Virus record (IMG/VR): IMGVR_UViG_3300030049_000706
Span: 1 to 64,000 of that record
DNA from: a virus
DNA: 64,000 nucleotides
Direction: 5' to 3' (one strand)
Positions 7,230-16,185 of this stretch are shown in pieces. Position 1 is the stretch's first letter, and every line of letters starts with the position of its first letter. The notes beneath the pieces are model-generated. The model was not told where the DNA came from. It saw only the letters and a list, made by a program, of their open reading frames with translations, and did no database searches. A program made the position numbers and the translations under genes.

Positions 7230-9500
7230 ATGCTAGAATATTTTAAACAACACGAATACAAAAAAAAGCGTACTACACTAGCAATTTCATATGTTCAAAA
7301 TATTGTTTCGTATATTAAAACCATGAACCCTAATATGTCAGAAGACCTTATTAAAACATTTGTAACAAATTATATTAAAGAAAATATGCAAAGACCTACT
7401 ATAGAAATTATTGATCATCCTTCATACGGAAATGCAGAATTAAAAACAGTTGATCTATACGACCATGTTAGAAAACATCAATATAAGCTTATTACTCCTT
7501 GTGGTACTATTTATCAGACTCCAGACATTAAAGAAAGTTTTCTAAAAGTAAAGATCAATAAGAATCTAGCCAAACGTAAAAAACTAAAAAACGAAATGTT
7601 AAGAGCAGGTGAAATTGGTGATGAGATTACAGCATCGAAAGCTAATTATGGACAATCACAAGTAAAGATTAATACAAATGCTATCCCAGGAGCTCATGGT
7701 TCTGAATTTAATTGTCTATCTGATGTTGCTAACTATAATGGTGTGACCTCTACTGCCAGACATGGTGTCATGTGTGGTTATGCACATACTGAGAAATTTA
7801 TTAGTGGTAATTTCTATTTTCCTGATATAGAACACATTATTAATTATTGCATCTGTCTTAAAAGAATATTTAACAGAGAACAAGTAGAAAATGTTGTCAA
7901 TAAATTTAATTTATATATTCCTACTGTTAAAGATATAGTTGATCATTTCTTACAAAGTACCCAATTCTATATCAGAAAAGAATTTATTGAAAGTGATATT
8001 TATGATCTTATCTCTAAGTTCGATAATATGGAAAGATGTTTTATCTTCTATGCATCGTGTTTAAAGAATATAGTTATGTTTAATACAGAATTCTTTTTAC
8101 CTTATTTAGACAAGTTCTTCGATAGGGATAATTTGATTATAGATAATGATGTTAATATTAAAAAGATTAATGACTTCAAAGGAGATCTTAAAAATGTTAT
8201 TACTTCATTAAATTCTGATCTTATTGACAATTTACCATTAGAAGATGCTATCAAGGATAATCACCCTAATGTAAGAAATCTTATTACTATTGGTGATAGA
8301 ATGCTTAACCATACAGATGAAATTCAAGATATTATTTCTACATTTATAACAATTGATATGGATGTTGCTGATGCTATGGGTCATCCAAATATGATCAGGC
8401 GATGTGTCATTGCATCAGATACTGATAGTGTTATCTTTACAGTACAAGATTGGGTAAAGTGGTATACCGGACATTATTTACAATTTAGTAAGAAAGCATT
8501 TAATATTAATGCATTTGTGGTCTTTATGTTAAGTATGTCTATTGAACATTTATTTGCAAGGTTGAGTACAAGTTTTGGTATCGTCGGAAAAGATGCTGAA
8601 AGAATTATTATGAAGAATGAATTTCTATATCCTATTATGCTCAATACCCCGTTACCAAAACATTATATCGGATTGATTACAATTCAGGAAGGTAAGATTC
8701 TTGCTAAAATTAAACTTGATATTAAAGGTCTTACTTTAAGATCTAGTGCACATTGTTTAGAAACAAGAACCTCTACAAATAAATTTATTGATTATGTATT
8801 AGATGGTGCAACTAAAACTGGTAGTTTGAGTGCCGAAGAAACATTTATGTTTGTTTATGAACACGAACAGACTGTTTATAAATCATTATTAAATGGTGAT
8901 AAGACATTCCTAACAGTTACTCCTATTAATGAAAAAGAACAATATACAGATCCATTAGTTTCAAAATACTTTTATTATTTATTTTGGTCTGAAGTATTTG
9001 CAGAAGAATATGGTGAGTTCTTATTACCTTCTAAAGGACACGTTGTTCATTTATTAAATAAAGGAAAGTCTATTAAATCGGAAGCTTATTTAAATTATCT
9101 TAAAGAAAAGAATGAGAAGTTATACATCAAGCTTGTCAACTTCTTTGATAAATATCCAAACAAAAATATTAGTTTTATTATTTTTCCATCATCTATTAAA
9201 AAGATTCCAGAAATATTTATACCATTAATTAATTATAGACGAATTGTATTTGATAATTCTACTCCTCATTATTTAATTATTAGAAGTTTAGGTATTCCTT
9301 TTGGCGATAGTAAAGTTGGTACCATCATTAGTGATATTTATGGACAGGATCTTATTGCCGGTACGGTATCTGGAAAAAAGACTGAAGATGATAGCATGTT
9401 AGAAGATGAAGATATTACCAAATTATTAGAAGATGTTGAAGCAGAAGATAATGTTAATGATACAGAGAGTGGTGGTACTGAAGATGATGACGAAGAGTAG
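7230..9500 (+). CDS. Family B DNA polymerase, C-terminal half (fingers, palm, thumb)
   Basis: The 756-aa protein shows family B polymerase motifs in order: a fingers helix pair (KRKKLKNEMLRAGEIGDEI), motif B around residue 148 (VKINTNAIPGAHGS, equivalent to KxxxNSxYG), motif C near 398 (ASDTDSVIF) with the catalytic DTD, and a KNEFLYP segment followed by a KxYIG-like turn. The C terminus ends in an acidic tail (EDEDITKLLEDVEAEDN). The exonuclease domain and palm motif A (DxxSLYP) are absent, so they must be encoded by another gene outside this window; split family B polymerases are known in several phages. TAGGAG lies nine bases before the ATG; a GTG six bases upstream is too close to it. Confidence 0.8.
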   Translation: MLEYFKQHEYKKKRTTLAISYVQNIVSYIKTMNPNMSEDLIKTFVTNYIKENMQRPTIEIIDHPSYGNAELKTVDLYDHVRKHQYKLITPCGTIYQTPDIKESFLKVKINKNLAKRKKLKNEMLRAGEIGDEITASKANYGQSQVKINTNAIPGAHGSEFNCLSDVANYNGVTSTARHGVMCGYAHTEKFISGNFYFPDIEHIINYCICLKRIFNREQVENVVNKFNLYIPTVKDIVDHFLQSTQFYIRKEFIESDIYDLISKFDNMERCFIFYASCLKNIVMFNTEFFLPYLDKFFDRDNLIIDNDVNIKKINDFKGDLKNVITSLNSDLIDNLPLEDAIKDNHPNVRNLITIGDRMLNHTDEIQDIISTFITIDMDVADAMGHPNMIRRCVIASDTDSVIFTVQDWVKWYTGHYLQFSKKAFNINAFVVFMLSMSIEHLFARLSTSFGIVGKDAERIIMKNEFLYPIMLNTPLPKHYIGLITIQEGKILAKIKLDIKGLTLRSSAHCLETRTSTNKFIDYVLDGATKTGSLSAEETFMFVYEHEQTVYKSLLNGDKTFLTVTPINEKEQYTDPLVSKYFYYLFWSEVFAEEYGEFLLPSKGHVVHLLNKGKSIKSEAYLNYLKEKNEKLYIKLVNFFDKYPNKNISFIIFPSSIKKIPEIFIPLINYRRIVFDNSTPHYLIIRSLGIPFGDSKVGTIISDIYGQDLIAGTVSGKKTEDDSMLEDEDITKLLEDVEAEDNVNDTESGGTEDDDEE

Positions 9501-9518
9501 GGCTTTTAGCCCTACTCT
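9494..9518 (+). terminator. Hairpin terminator overlapping the polymerase stop
   Basis: Perfect 11-bp arms (AGAGTAGGGCT) around TTT. The polymerase TAG stop lies inside the left arm, and a T-rich stretch follows. Confidence 0.75.
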
Positions 9519-9547
9519 CTTATTTCAATAATAGAAAAAAATATACT

Positions 9548-10684
9548 ATGACATCCTCAAACATAAGAGGTATACCTTCTATGATTCAGACTGAGACATA
9601 TGAAAACTTTATATCTAGATTATGTACAGTTTCAAAAAATGTAAGAGATGCTATTGAAAGTCAGTCTTATTTATTATCCCACGATCCAGATAGTGTTACC
9701 GATGATGATATTTTGTATTATGCATTAGATATTATTCTAGATGATTTTAATCAATTAGGTATTGAATTCAATTGTAATAGAAATGATATGTTTTCTAACG
9801 CTTTACATATTGAATTATTTATTACATTAGCTGAAATTACAAATGCTACCACTTTATATTTATCTATGAAAGATATGGATTTTAAAACAATTATACGATC
9901 CATTCTTACAGATGGTGGCCCCGAAACATCAACAGTTGGCGATCTATTACATTTTGTTGGTGTCGTAAATGAAAAGACAAGAGAGACTTTATATAGTTGT
10001 TATGAATACCTTATTGATAAAGTATCATCATCTCAGATCTTTGATATGTATTTAGATGGTTTGTTAAAGATAGATGATAGTTCGATTGAATTTGAAATCG
10101 ATAATGAATATGTTACTAGATTTATGAGAAGGACATATTCTGTCTCTAGACTTTATAATAGTTTGATTTCTGCTTTTAATATTCAATTTAGAAATAAATT
10201 CGACATTGATATTCTCTATGTACTGGTCGAGATGCATATTAATTTTATAACATCAAAAGATAATGTTAATCAGTTTGCTTGGCTTGATGCGGTTACTATA
10301 GATAAAGTCGGTGGTAATACTATTCTTATCAACGCCCTTATTACCAAATATCAATATACGTTGAATACACTATCTCCTTTATGTATTGGGTATTATAAGG
10401 ATAAACCTACATTTAATAAACAAACTATATGTCTCATTATTCTATTATCTTCTATTGTAAATACAATCTATGAATTTTCACATATAAATAAAGAAACTTC
10501 TAAAGATGTATATATTAAAAATATTTTAGACAACTATAAAGAAAGAATTACAGAAGCTACTGAAAATAACATATTTACAAATGTATTAGAAATGTTGGAT
10601 ATGAAATATGTAAATCAGATCATGGATATTGTTAGATTATTTGACTTTAGTACATTCTTTAGTGCACAGGAAAACATTAAATGA
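9548..10684 (+). CDS. Unknown protein translationally coupled to RNA polymerase beta'
   Basis: A 378-aa, mainly helical soluble protein without a family I recognise. Its stop overlaps the start of the RNA polymerase beta' gene by four bases (ATGA), so the two proteins are made together. Split phage RNA polymerases carry extra subunits with no cellular counterpart, and this is a candidate for such a subunit, but only by position. There is only a weak purine stretch before the ATG. Confidence 0.7.
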   Translation: MTSSNIRGIPSMIQTETYENFISRLCTVSKNVRDAIESQSYLLSHDPDSVTDDDILYYALDIILDDFNQLGIEFNCNRNDMFSNALHIELFITLAEITNATTLYLSMKDMDFKTIIRSILTDGGPETSTVGDLLHFVGVVNEKTRETLYSCYEYLIDKVSSSQIFDMYLDGLLKIDDSSIEFEIDNEYVTRFMRRTYSVSRLYNSLISAFNIQFRNKFDIDILYVLVEMHINFITSKDNVNQFAWLDAVTIDKVGGNTILINALITKYQYTLNTLSPLCIGYYKDKPTFNKQTICLIILLSSIVNTIYEFSHINKETSKDVYIKNILDNYKERITEATENNIFTNVLEMLDMKYVNQIMDIVRLFDFSTFFSAQENIK

Positions 10685-12129
10685 TTAATACAGCCAAACA
10701 TAATTTTATTTTAAACTATGTCAGAAACTTTCTTATATTAGATTTTCTTATTGATGTGTTTACGGAAAGTCAAAAGACTAAAGCAATAGTTATAGAAAAT
10801 GTTGGTTCTGATGGTAGTGTTAAAGTACAAGTAGAGGGAGACGATACATATCTGTATAAAGGAAAATTATTAAATGTATTAGGTCAACTTTATTATATAT
10901 TTTCATTTACAGAAAATAATGATTTTGAATCATTAATCGACAATAATGAAACTGATATAACATACGATCCTTATTACAATATGGGTATTTATAAGAATAA
11001 GAACATTAATAATATTATTTGCTATCCATTAAACATGACAGCGTCCGGTTTATTTTTTGGTTATGGTGATCATATTCTTATTACAAAAAATGATATTGTA
11101 AATGTACCAGATGGAGAACAAATAGAAACATCTATTGGTAGATTGCTTCTTAATTATGTATGGTTAGCAGATCCATTTGGTGATATTATTCCTTACATGA
11201 ATAACACTATTCGCCCTAAAAAAGATATCGATCCCCTTATTGTTACATTACTGATTGAAGGTAAAATTAAAGTTGATCAGGCGTATGCTTACTCAAGAAA
11301 TCTTTATTATTTACAAAGAACCGAATTAGCAGTTCCTGCTTTTACTAAAAAATCTATTTGTATTAATCCTGCTATTATCAAGAGACGAGACGAACTCTTA
11401 ATAGAATATGCCGAAGAGATTAAAAATGGTAATGCTATTGTTATGAATAAAATAGAAGAAGAACTTGTTAGAATGGACAAAGAAGATATTAGTACTGACG
11501 TAAGTGCTGTCTTTTATGATCATGATAGTAAGTCATACGAAAATCACAGAAAAAATATGTTTATTACTGTTGGTGCTGTTAATAAGTTTGGTGATGAATC
11601 TAACTATAACTTTATTGATAATAATATCGATGAAGGTTGGGACTTTAAGAATTTTGCTACTATCTGTAATGAAATTAGACGCGGTTCTTTTGGCCGAGCA
11701 AAAGAAACAGCTAAGGGTGGTGAAGAATCTAAATTTCTTATTCGTATTTTTCAGAATACAAGAATTATTGAAGATACCTGTGATTCTACTAGACACTTGA
11801 CTCTTGAATTAACTAAGGATAATATTAAAGATTATTATTATAGAAATGTATTATCTCAAGATAATAAAACATACGAAACCATATATCCTGAAAATGTATC
11901 AAAGTTTGTTAATAGAACTATTAAGATGAGATCTCCCCAGACATGCTCTACTAAAAATGGTTATTGTTATTCTTGCTGTGGTGAAGACTTTAGACAGATG
12001 AATCAAGAAATTATGACTATGAATGCTATTACTGTCGGTACTGAATTCCTTAATCTATCAATGAAGGCTATGCATCAAGCATCGCTTGGATTATTTGAAG
12101 TAACATCTGTTAATAAATACCTATATTAG
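10681..12129 (+). CDS. RNA polymerase beta'-like subunit: bridge helix, Zn2 site, start of trigger loop
   Basis: A 482-aa protein matching the C-terminal half of bacterial beta'. RRGSFGRAKETAKGGEES near 333-350 corresponds to the bridge-helix segment KGLADTALKTANSGY. C367 (EDTC), C422, C429 and C432 (QTCSTKNGYCYSC) reproduce all four cysteines of the second zinc site. NLSMKAMHQ (M461, K462, H465) matches the trigger-helix motif LTMRTFH. The protein ends 17 residues later, so the rest of the trigger loop, the jaw and the beta' C terminus must be on another polypeptide. The catalytic NADFDGD segment is also absent. Multisubunit RNA polymerases of this split kind are known from phiKZ-like and AR9-like phages. 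ATGA overlap couples it to the upstream gene. Confidence 0.8.
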   Translation: MINTAKHNFILNYVRNFLILDFLIDVFTESQKTKAIVIENVGSDGSVKVQVEGDDTYLYKGKLLNVLGQLYYIFSFTENNDFESLIDNNETDITYDPYYNMGIYKNKNINNIICYPLNMTASGLFFGYGDHILITKNDIVNVPDGEQIETSIGRLLLNYVWLADPFGDIIPYMNNTIRPKKDIDPLIVTLLIEGKIKVDQAYAYSRNLYYLQRTELAVPAFTKKSICINPAIIKRRDELLIEYAEEIKNGNAIVMNKIEEELVRMDKEDISTDVSAVFYDHDSKSYENHRKNMFITVGAVNKFGDESNYNFIDNNIDEGWDFKNFATICNEIRRGSFGRAKETAKGGEESKFLIRIFQNTRIIEDTCDSTRHLTLELTKDNIKDYYYRNVLSQDNKTYETIYPENVSKFVNRTIKMRSPQTCSTKNGYCYSCCGEDFRQMNQEIMTMNAITVGTEFLNLSMKAMHQASLGLFEVTSVNKYLY

Positions 12130-12179
12130 AAAAATAATCTTATAGTAACACGAAACCAACAAAGAGAAAGATCAGAAAT

Positions 12180-13004
12180 ATGTCTAAATTTGCTACATAT
12201 GACAAAAACTCCAACTCGTCATCTGCTGCTGCTGGTTTGACTACAACACAGGTCAGCACACTGACAACGACTCAACTCGATTCTTTATCGACATCGCAGA
12301 TAAATAATCTGACTACCACACAAGTTGTTGCTTTGGAATCTACACAGATTTCTGAGCTTATTTCAACAGATATTCAGTTATTAACTTCTACTGATATAAG
12401 CACTTTAACAACAACTCAGATTGATACTCTTGATACTACGCAGATCAATACATTGACTACAACACAGGTTGGTGAATTAATAACAACCAACATTCAGCAG
12501 TTACAGACTTCTCAAATTGCTGCCATTGTTGATAATCAGGTTACTGCTATCATTGATGAAGTTCTTGACAATACCAGTACTATTAATACTATTGTTACTG
12601 ATCCCAATGATACATCAGTTGCTATTATCAATCATTATCTTGAACTCTATGTTCCTATTGCTAAAGACGCTTTTGATCCTACTGGCTCCAAAATGAGAAA
12701 TGCTGTTACTAATTTATTGTATGCTATGAACGAAGCTCTTCGTGTCAATAATGATATTGTTTATAATGCTATTTTCAATTTCGTCAATGAACACAAAGAT
12801 GGTATTATGGCACATGGTAGTTCAATGCGTGGTGTTCAGGGTCTTGGACGAACTGATATCGATCGTATTACTATTTTCTATGGTTTAATACATCGCATTG
12901 CTACTGATGGTAAGAATACTCCTAAGTTTAACGAACAGAATATTAAAAACATTCTTAAGACGGATTATTTTATTCGGTGGGCTAAGAAGAAAATTAATAA
13001 GTAA
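12180..13004 (+). CDS. Octapeptide-repeat protein, probable virion or tail-associated
   Basis: A 274-aa protein with twelve consecutive eight-residue repeats of form L-x-T-T-Q-I/V-x-x at residues 20-115, then a ~150-residue C-terminal domain (for example YLELYVPIAKDAFDPTG, MRGVQGLGRTDIDRITIFYG) that looks globular and helical. The repeat is Thr/Ser/Gln-rich with a hydrophobic ladder at positions 1 and 6, suggesting an elongated fibre-like or solenoid region. Similar LTTxQ repeats are known in bacterial surface proteins and some phage structural proteins; the role here is inferred. It is followed by a strong terminator shared with a convergent gene. Confidence 0.7.
   Translation: MSKFATYDKNSNSSSAAAGLTTTQVSTLTTTQLDSLSTSQINNLTTTQVVALESTQISELISTDIQLLTSTDISTLTTTQIDTLDTTQINTLTTTQVGELITTNIQQLQTSQIAAIVDNQVTAIIDEVLDNTSTINTIVTDPNDTSVAIINHYLELYVPIAKDAFDPTGSKMRNAVTNLLYAMNEALRVNNDIVYNAIFNFVNEHKDGIMAHGSSMRGVQGLGRTDIDRITIFYGLIHRIATDGKNTPKFNEQNIKNILKTDYFIRWAKKKINK
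12237..12524 (+). repeat. Twelve 24-bp repeats encoding L-x-T-T-Q-I/V-x-x
   Basis: The protein repeat is regular without insertions across 96 residues, while the codons vary (CTGACTACAACAC, TTAACAACAACTC and similar). It is therefore an old repeat under protein-level selection, not a recent DNA expansion. Confidence 0.85.
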
Positions 13005-13012
13005 TCATAAGG

Positions 13013-13046
13013 TCTACACGGTAGGGCATAAGCCCTACCGTGTAGA
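13013..13046. terminator. Bidirectional hairpin between convergent genes
   Basis: Perfect 15-bp arms (TCTACACGGTAGGGC) around ATAA. It serves the plus-strand repeat protein and the minus-strand small-terminase candidate. Confidence 0.8.
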
Positions 13047-13054
13047 TATTAAAA

Positions 13055-13528
13055 TTATGACATATCTTTTGAATCAGTTCTTTTTTCAAAATCTTTAATA
13101 GTACTTGCCATTTCTGCATTGTTATTTTTTAATTGATCCATAGATGCTGTTAACTCAGAGTCTTTACTAGCATTATCAACACCGACACCATCGTGTAATG
13201 TAAAGTTTCCAAGTTGCATTTTATTGAGGACCTCCACAACAGCTGCACTGGCACTAGAAGTTGATTCTGAATCCTTCTGTTTAATTTTGGTACCAACTTT
13301 ATCTTTAATAGCTTTTTCTTGAGATTCAACAACACCGACATATGTATTAACGAGAGAAATTTGAGCAGTTAATAACTCCGAATTTCCATTAGGATTAATT
13401 TCTATTTTATCCATAGCTTTGTCTAAAATTTCTAATGCTTTACTTTTCTTTTTTTCACCACTATCATAAATTATATCTAACTTAATAAGGTCTTCATCTA
13501 CTGATCTAGACTTAATTTCTTCGGTCAT
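13055..13528 (-). CDS. Helical protein, small terminase subunit candidate
   Basis: A 157-aa protein dominated by helices. A central pair (SKALEILDKAMDKIEI, ELLTAQISLVNTYVGVVESQ) followed by a low-complexity Ser/Ala linker and a C-terminal segment resembles the architecture of T4-type small terminase subunits (central oligomerising hairpin, then a linker with an MQLGNFTLH-like strand). No sequence-level identity can be claimed, and it is far from the large terminase gene. It is a single minus-strand gene between plus-strand genes. A tail or scaffold role is the alternative. Confidence 0.5.
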   Translation of the reverse strand: MTEEIKSRSVDEDLIKLDIIYDSGEKKKSKALEILDKAMDKIEINPNGNSELLTAQISLVNTYVGVVESQEKAIKDKVGTKIKQKDSESTSSASAAVVEVLNKMQLGNFTLHDGVGVDNASKDSELTASMDQLKNNNAEMASTIKDFEKRTDSKDMS

Positions 13529-13626
13529 GTACTATCCCCAGTGTAAATTGTTTAAAGTTAAAATTATACTTAATAGTATAAACTATCAAGGGTGGAACTA
13601 TATAATATTTTTATATGGATTTTATC

Positions 13627-13637
13627 TATATATTATT
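13627..13637 (+). promoter_or_regulatory. Phage-type promoter motif TATATATTATT
   Basis: Copy of the recurrent motif, 29 nt before the topoisomerase ATG. It lies downstream of an alternative in-frame ATG at 13615, which supports the later start. Confidence 0.55.
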
Positions 13638-13665
13638 AAAGAGAAGCACAAGGAAGATTAAGAGC

Positions 13666-16185
13666 ATGAGCGACAACAAACCGGTACGTTCATATACTGC
13701 TAAAAATATTATTACAGCTGGCGGACTTCTCCCTGTTAGGTTAACACCGACTCAGTTTATTACACATCTTAATACAAAAGGACAATTGCATCTTATTGGT
13801 GAACTAACATCTAATGCATTCGATGAGCATTTCTTGAAGTTTATCGATCATGGCGAACGCCCGCCTCTTACTATTGTTCTTATTAAAGATATTAAGAATG
13901 AAACATATCAGATGATTATTAAAGACAATGGTCGTGGTATTCCTATCGAATCTTTGTTTGATAGTATTTGTGTTCTTCATACGTCTGGCAAATTCGATAT
14001 CGAAGGTAATGCTACAACATATGCTTCTACTGGTGGTCAGTTCGGTATTGGTGCTAAAGCTGCTACTGGCGCTAGTAAAGATTTTAAAGGTATTACCATG
14101 ACAGAAGATGGATATGCTTCTGTCTATGCACATCAAGGTAATCCTGATCAAATCATTATAGATAAATCTGTAAAGCCAAAAGAAAGTGGTTATTGTACTA
14201 TCTTTGAATTTGATAAATTAATTTTAAGTGAAATTAATACTTTTAGTTCTACTGGTTATTTAGAACTGTTATTTAAGTTGAGAGCACTGGGATACTTTAA
14301 AACAAATAACATTATCTTTAAGAGTATTATTAATTCCGTCCCTAATAATTTCTGGAAAAAAGGTCCTGTCGAATCTATGGCATATATTGATTCTATTATT
14401 AATAAAGCCACTACTGAATATTCATCACTCGATGACACAGATACCATTAGTTATTTAAGATCATATTTAAATATTAATCGTCCTTTTGTTTGGGAACTAA
14501 AGTTAGATGCTAAGGATGGCGATTCTTATATGTTTAATATTGAAATGTATTATACTAAAATGAATGATAAAAGTAAGTTCTTATCATTTGTAAATAATAT
14601 TCAAATCGATGATAATGAAAGCACACACAATTCTACTATAGAAAAAGTATTAAAGAAAATTATGGGACCGATGATACTGGATGAAGCTATTAAGAAATTC
14701 TTTATGTCTAATATGTATACCATACCACTTTATTATGCTATCAATATGTTTGTTAAGTATGCTAAACTTGCCGGTAGTACTAAGCATGGTTACTATGATG
14801 ATAACTTTGAAAAAGTATATACCAAAGTACTTCATGAACTATTTCAACAAAATATAGAAAAGGTTAATACATTATTCTCACTTATTAAAGACGATGTTGA
14901 ACGCCTGTACAATATTAGTATTCTTGGTAAAACAGAACGTCCTAGAACATCTGCTCGATTTTATGAGAATCTAAATTTTCCTAATAAGTTTGTGAACTGT
15001 ATGGAACCAGGTCATCCTGATTCTGAATTAATTTTGGTTGAGGGCGATTCTGCTAAAAATGTCGAAGGTCGTAATAGTAAATACCAAGCTATTTATGCAT
15101 TACGTGGCGTTCCTATGAATGCTTTAAAATTAATGCGAAATCAACCTGGCGATCCTAGTGCTTTTAGAAGTCCTGAGATTCTTAAGAAACTAAAAGCAAA
15201 TGATATCTTTTATGACATTATGACTATTTTAAATATTGATCTTCATAACTTCGATGTTACAAAACTTAATTTTCGTAAAATTATTATTGCAACAGATGCT
15301 GATGAACATGGCTACCATATCGCTTCTTTGTTAATTGGTAACCTATATGCAATGTGTCCTAAACTCATTGAGACTGGTATGGTTCATGTGGCTATGCCTC
15401 CTCTTTATGGTTTGAAATATAAAGGTGATAAGTCTACTAAAGATAAAATTATTTATTTGCGAGACAGTGATGCTGTTACAGAATGGATGGCTAATGTTAT
15501 TTATAGAGAAGCTCTTTCAATTTCATATGATTTCAAGGGAAAACGATATACATTTACTGATGTTGATTATATTGGATCTATTAAGAAGATTATGGATATT
15601 GGAAACATGATGCAGAATATTTCTAATGAACTCAATATTGATCTACAGATCCTTGAAATGTTAACGCATGTTACAAAATATTTAGAATATGGTTGTGTCG
15701 ATGTGAATAAAATTAAAGAAATATTATCAATCGATAATACGATGGAATCTATCAATATTCATTATCATGAAAAGACACATAATCTTATTTTTGAAATTGG
15801 TAGAGAAGATATCTCTATTCCTCTTTATAATGTCAGAGAACGTTTATATGAATCTATTCTTCCTGTTTTGAATGAAATTGGTTGGAAAGAAGGTTTACAG
15901 TTTTATGTGACGACAAATCACAATCCTAATTATATCGATTATCCTGTTTCTATTATGCAACTTTATACTATTCTTAAATCATTTGATAAATATGTTGAAT
16001 TAGAGAGATATAAAGGTCTTGGTAGTATGAATCCTTCTGACCTTGGTCGTATCTATAGTAATCCGAACAGTCGTCGTATTTTCCAAATAACATCTGTTGG
16101 AAGTATAAATGATATTTACAATATGTTAGGAGGTCAGAGTGATACACGTAAGGACATTTTTAACAAGCCTGAAGCTCAGTACTGA
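13666..16185 (+). CDS. Type II topoisomerase subunit B (GyrB/ParE-like)
   Basis: The 839-aa protein is the ATPase and TOPRIM subunit of a type IIA topoisomerase. The GHKL ATPase has ELTSNAFDEH (Mg/ATP-binding Asn), KDNGRGIP and GGQFGIGAKAATG. The TOPRIM domain shows ILVEGDSAKN and ATDADEHGYH. It ends with a GLGSMNPSDLGRI-like segment typical of GyrB/ParE C termini. Start chosen at the ATG ten bases after AGGAAG; the upstream ATG is before the promoter motif. It should work with the subunit A gene at 17745 in supercoil relaxation or decatenation during replication. Whether it acts as a gyrase or topo IV cannot be read from the sequence. Confidence 0.93.
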   Translation: MSDNKPVRSYTAKNIITAGGLLPVRLTPTQFITHLNTKGQLHLIGELTSNAFDEHFLKFIDHGERPPLTIVLIKDIKNETYQMIIKDNGRGIPIESLFDSICVLHTSGKFDIEGNATTYASTGGQFGIGAKAATGASKDFKGITMTEDGYASVYAHQGNPDQIIIDKSVKPKESGYCTIFEFDKLILSEINTFSSTGYLELLFKLRALGYFKTNNIIFKSIINSVPNNFWKKGPVESMAYIDSIINKATTEYSSLDDTDTISYLRSYLNINRPFVWELKLDAKDGDSYMFNIEMYYTKMNDKSKFLSFVNNIQIDDNESTHNSTIEKVLKKIMGPMILDEAIKKFFMSNMYTIPLYYAINMFVKYAKLAGSTKHGYYDDNFEKVYTKVLHELFQQNIEKVNTLFSLIKDDVERLYNISILGKTERPRTSARFYENLNFPNKFVNCMEPGHPDSELILVEGDSAKNVEGRNSKYQAIYALRGVPMNALKLMRNQPGDPSAFRSPEILKKLKANDIFYDIMTILNIDLHNFDVTKLNFRKIIIATDADEHGYHIASLLIGNLYAMCPKLIETGMVHVAMPPLYGLKYKGDKSTKDKIIYLRDSDAVTEWMANVIYREALSISYDFKGKRYTFTDVDYIGSIKKIMDIGNMMQNISNELNIDLQILEMLTHVTKYLEYGCVDVNKIKEILSIDNTMESINIHYHEKTHNLIFEIGREDISIPLYNVRERLYESILPVLNEIGWKEGLQFYVTTNHNPNYIDYPVSIMQLYTILKSFDKYVELERYKGLGSMNPSDLGRIYSNPNSRRIFQITSVGSINDIYNMLGGQSDTRKDIFNKPEAQY

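Noticed and set aside
13615-13665. Upstream in-frame ATG giving a 17-residue longer topoisomerase B
   Set aside because: It lies before the promoter motif at 13627 and has no ribosome site; the ATG at 13666 has AGGAAG at good spacing.
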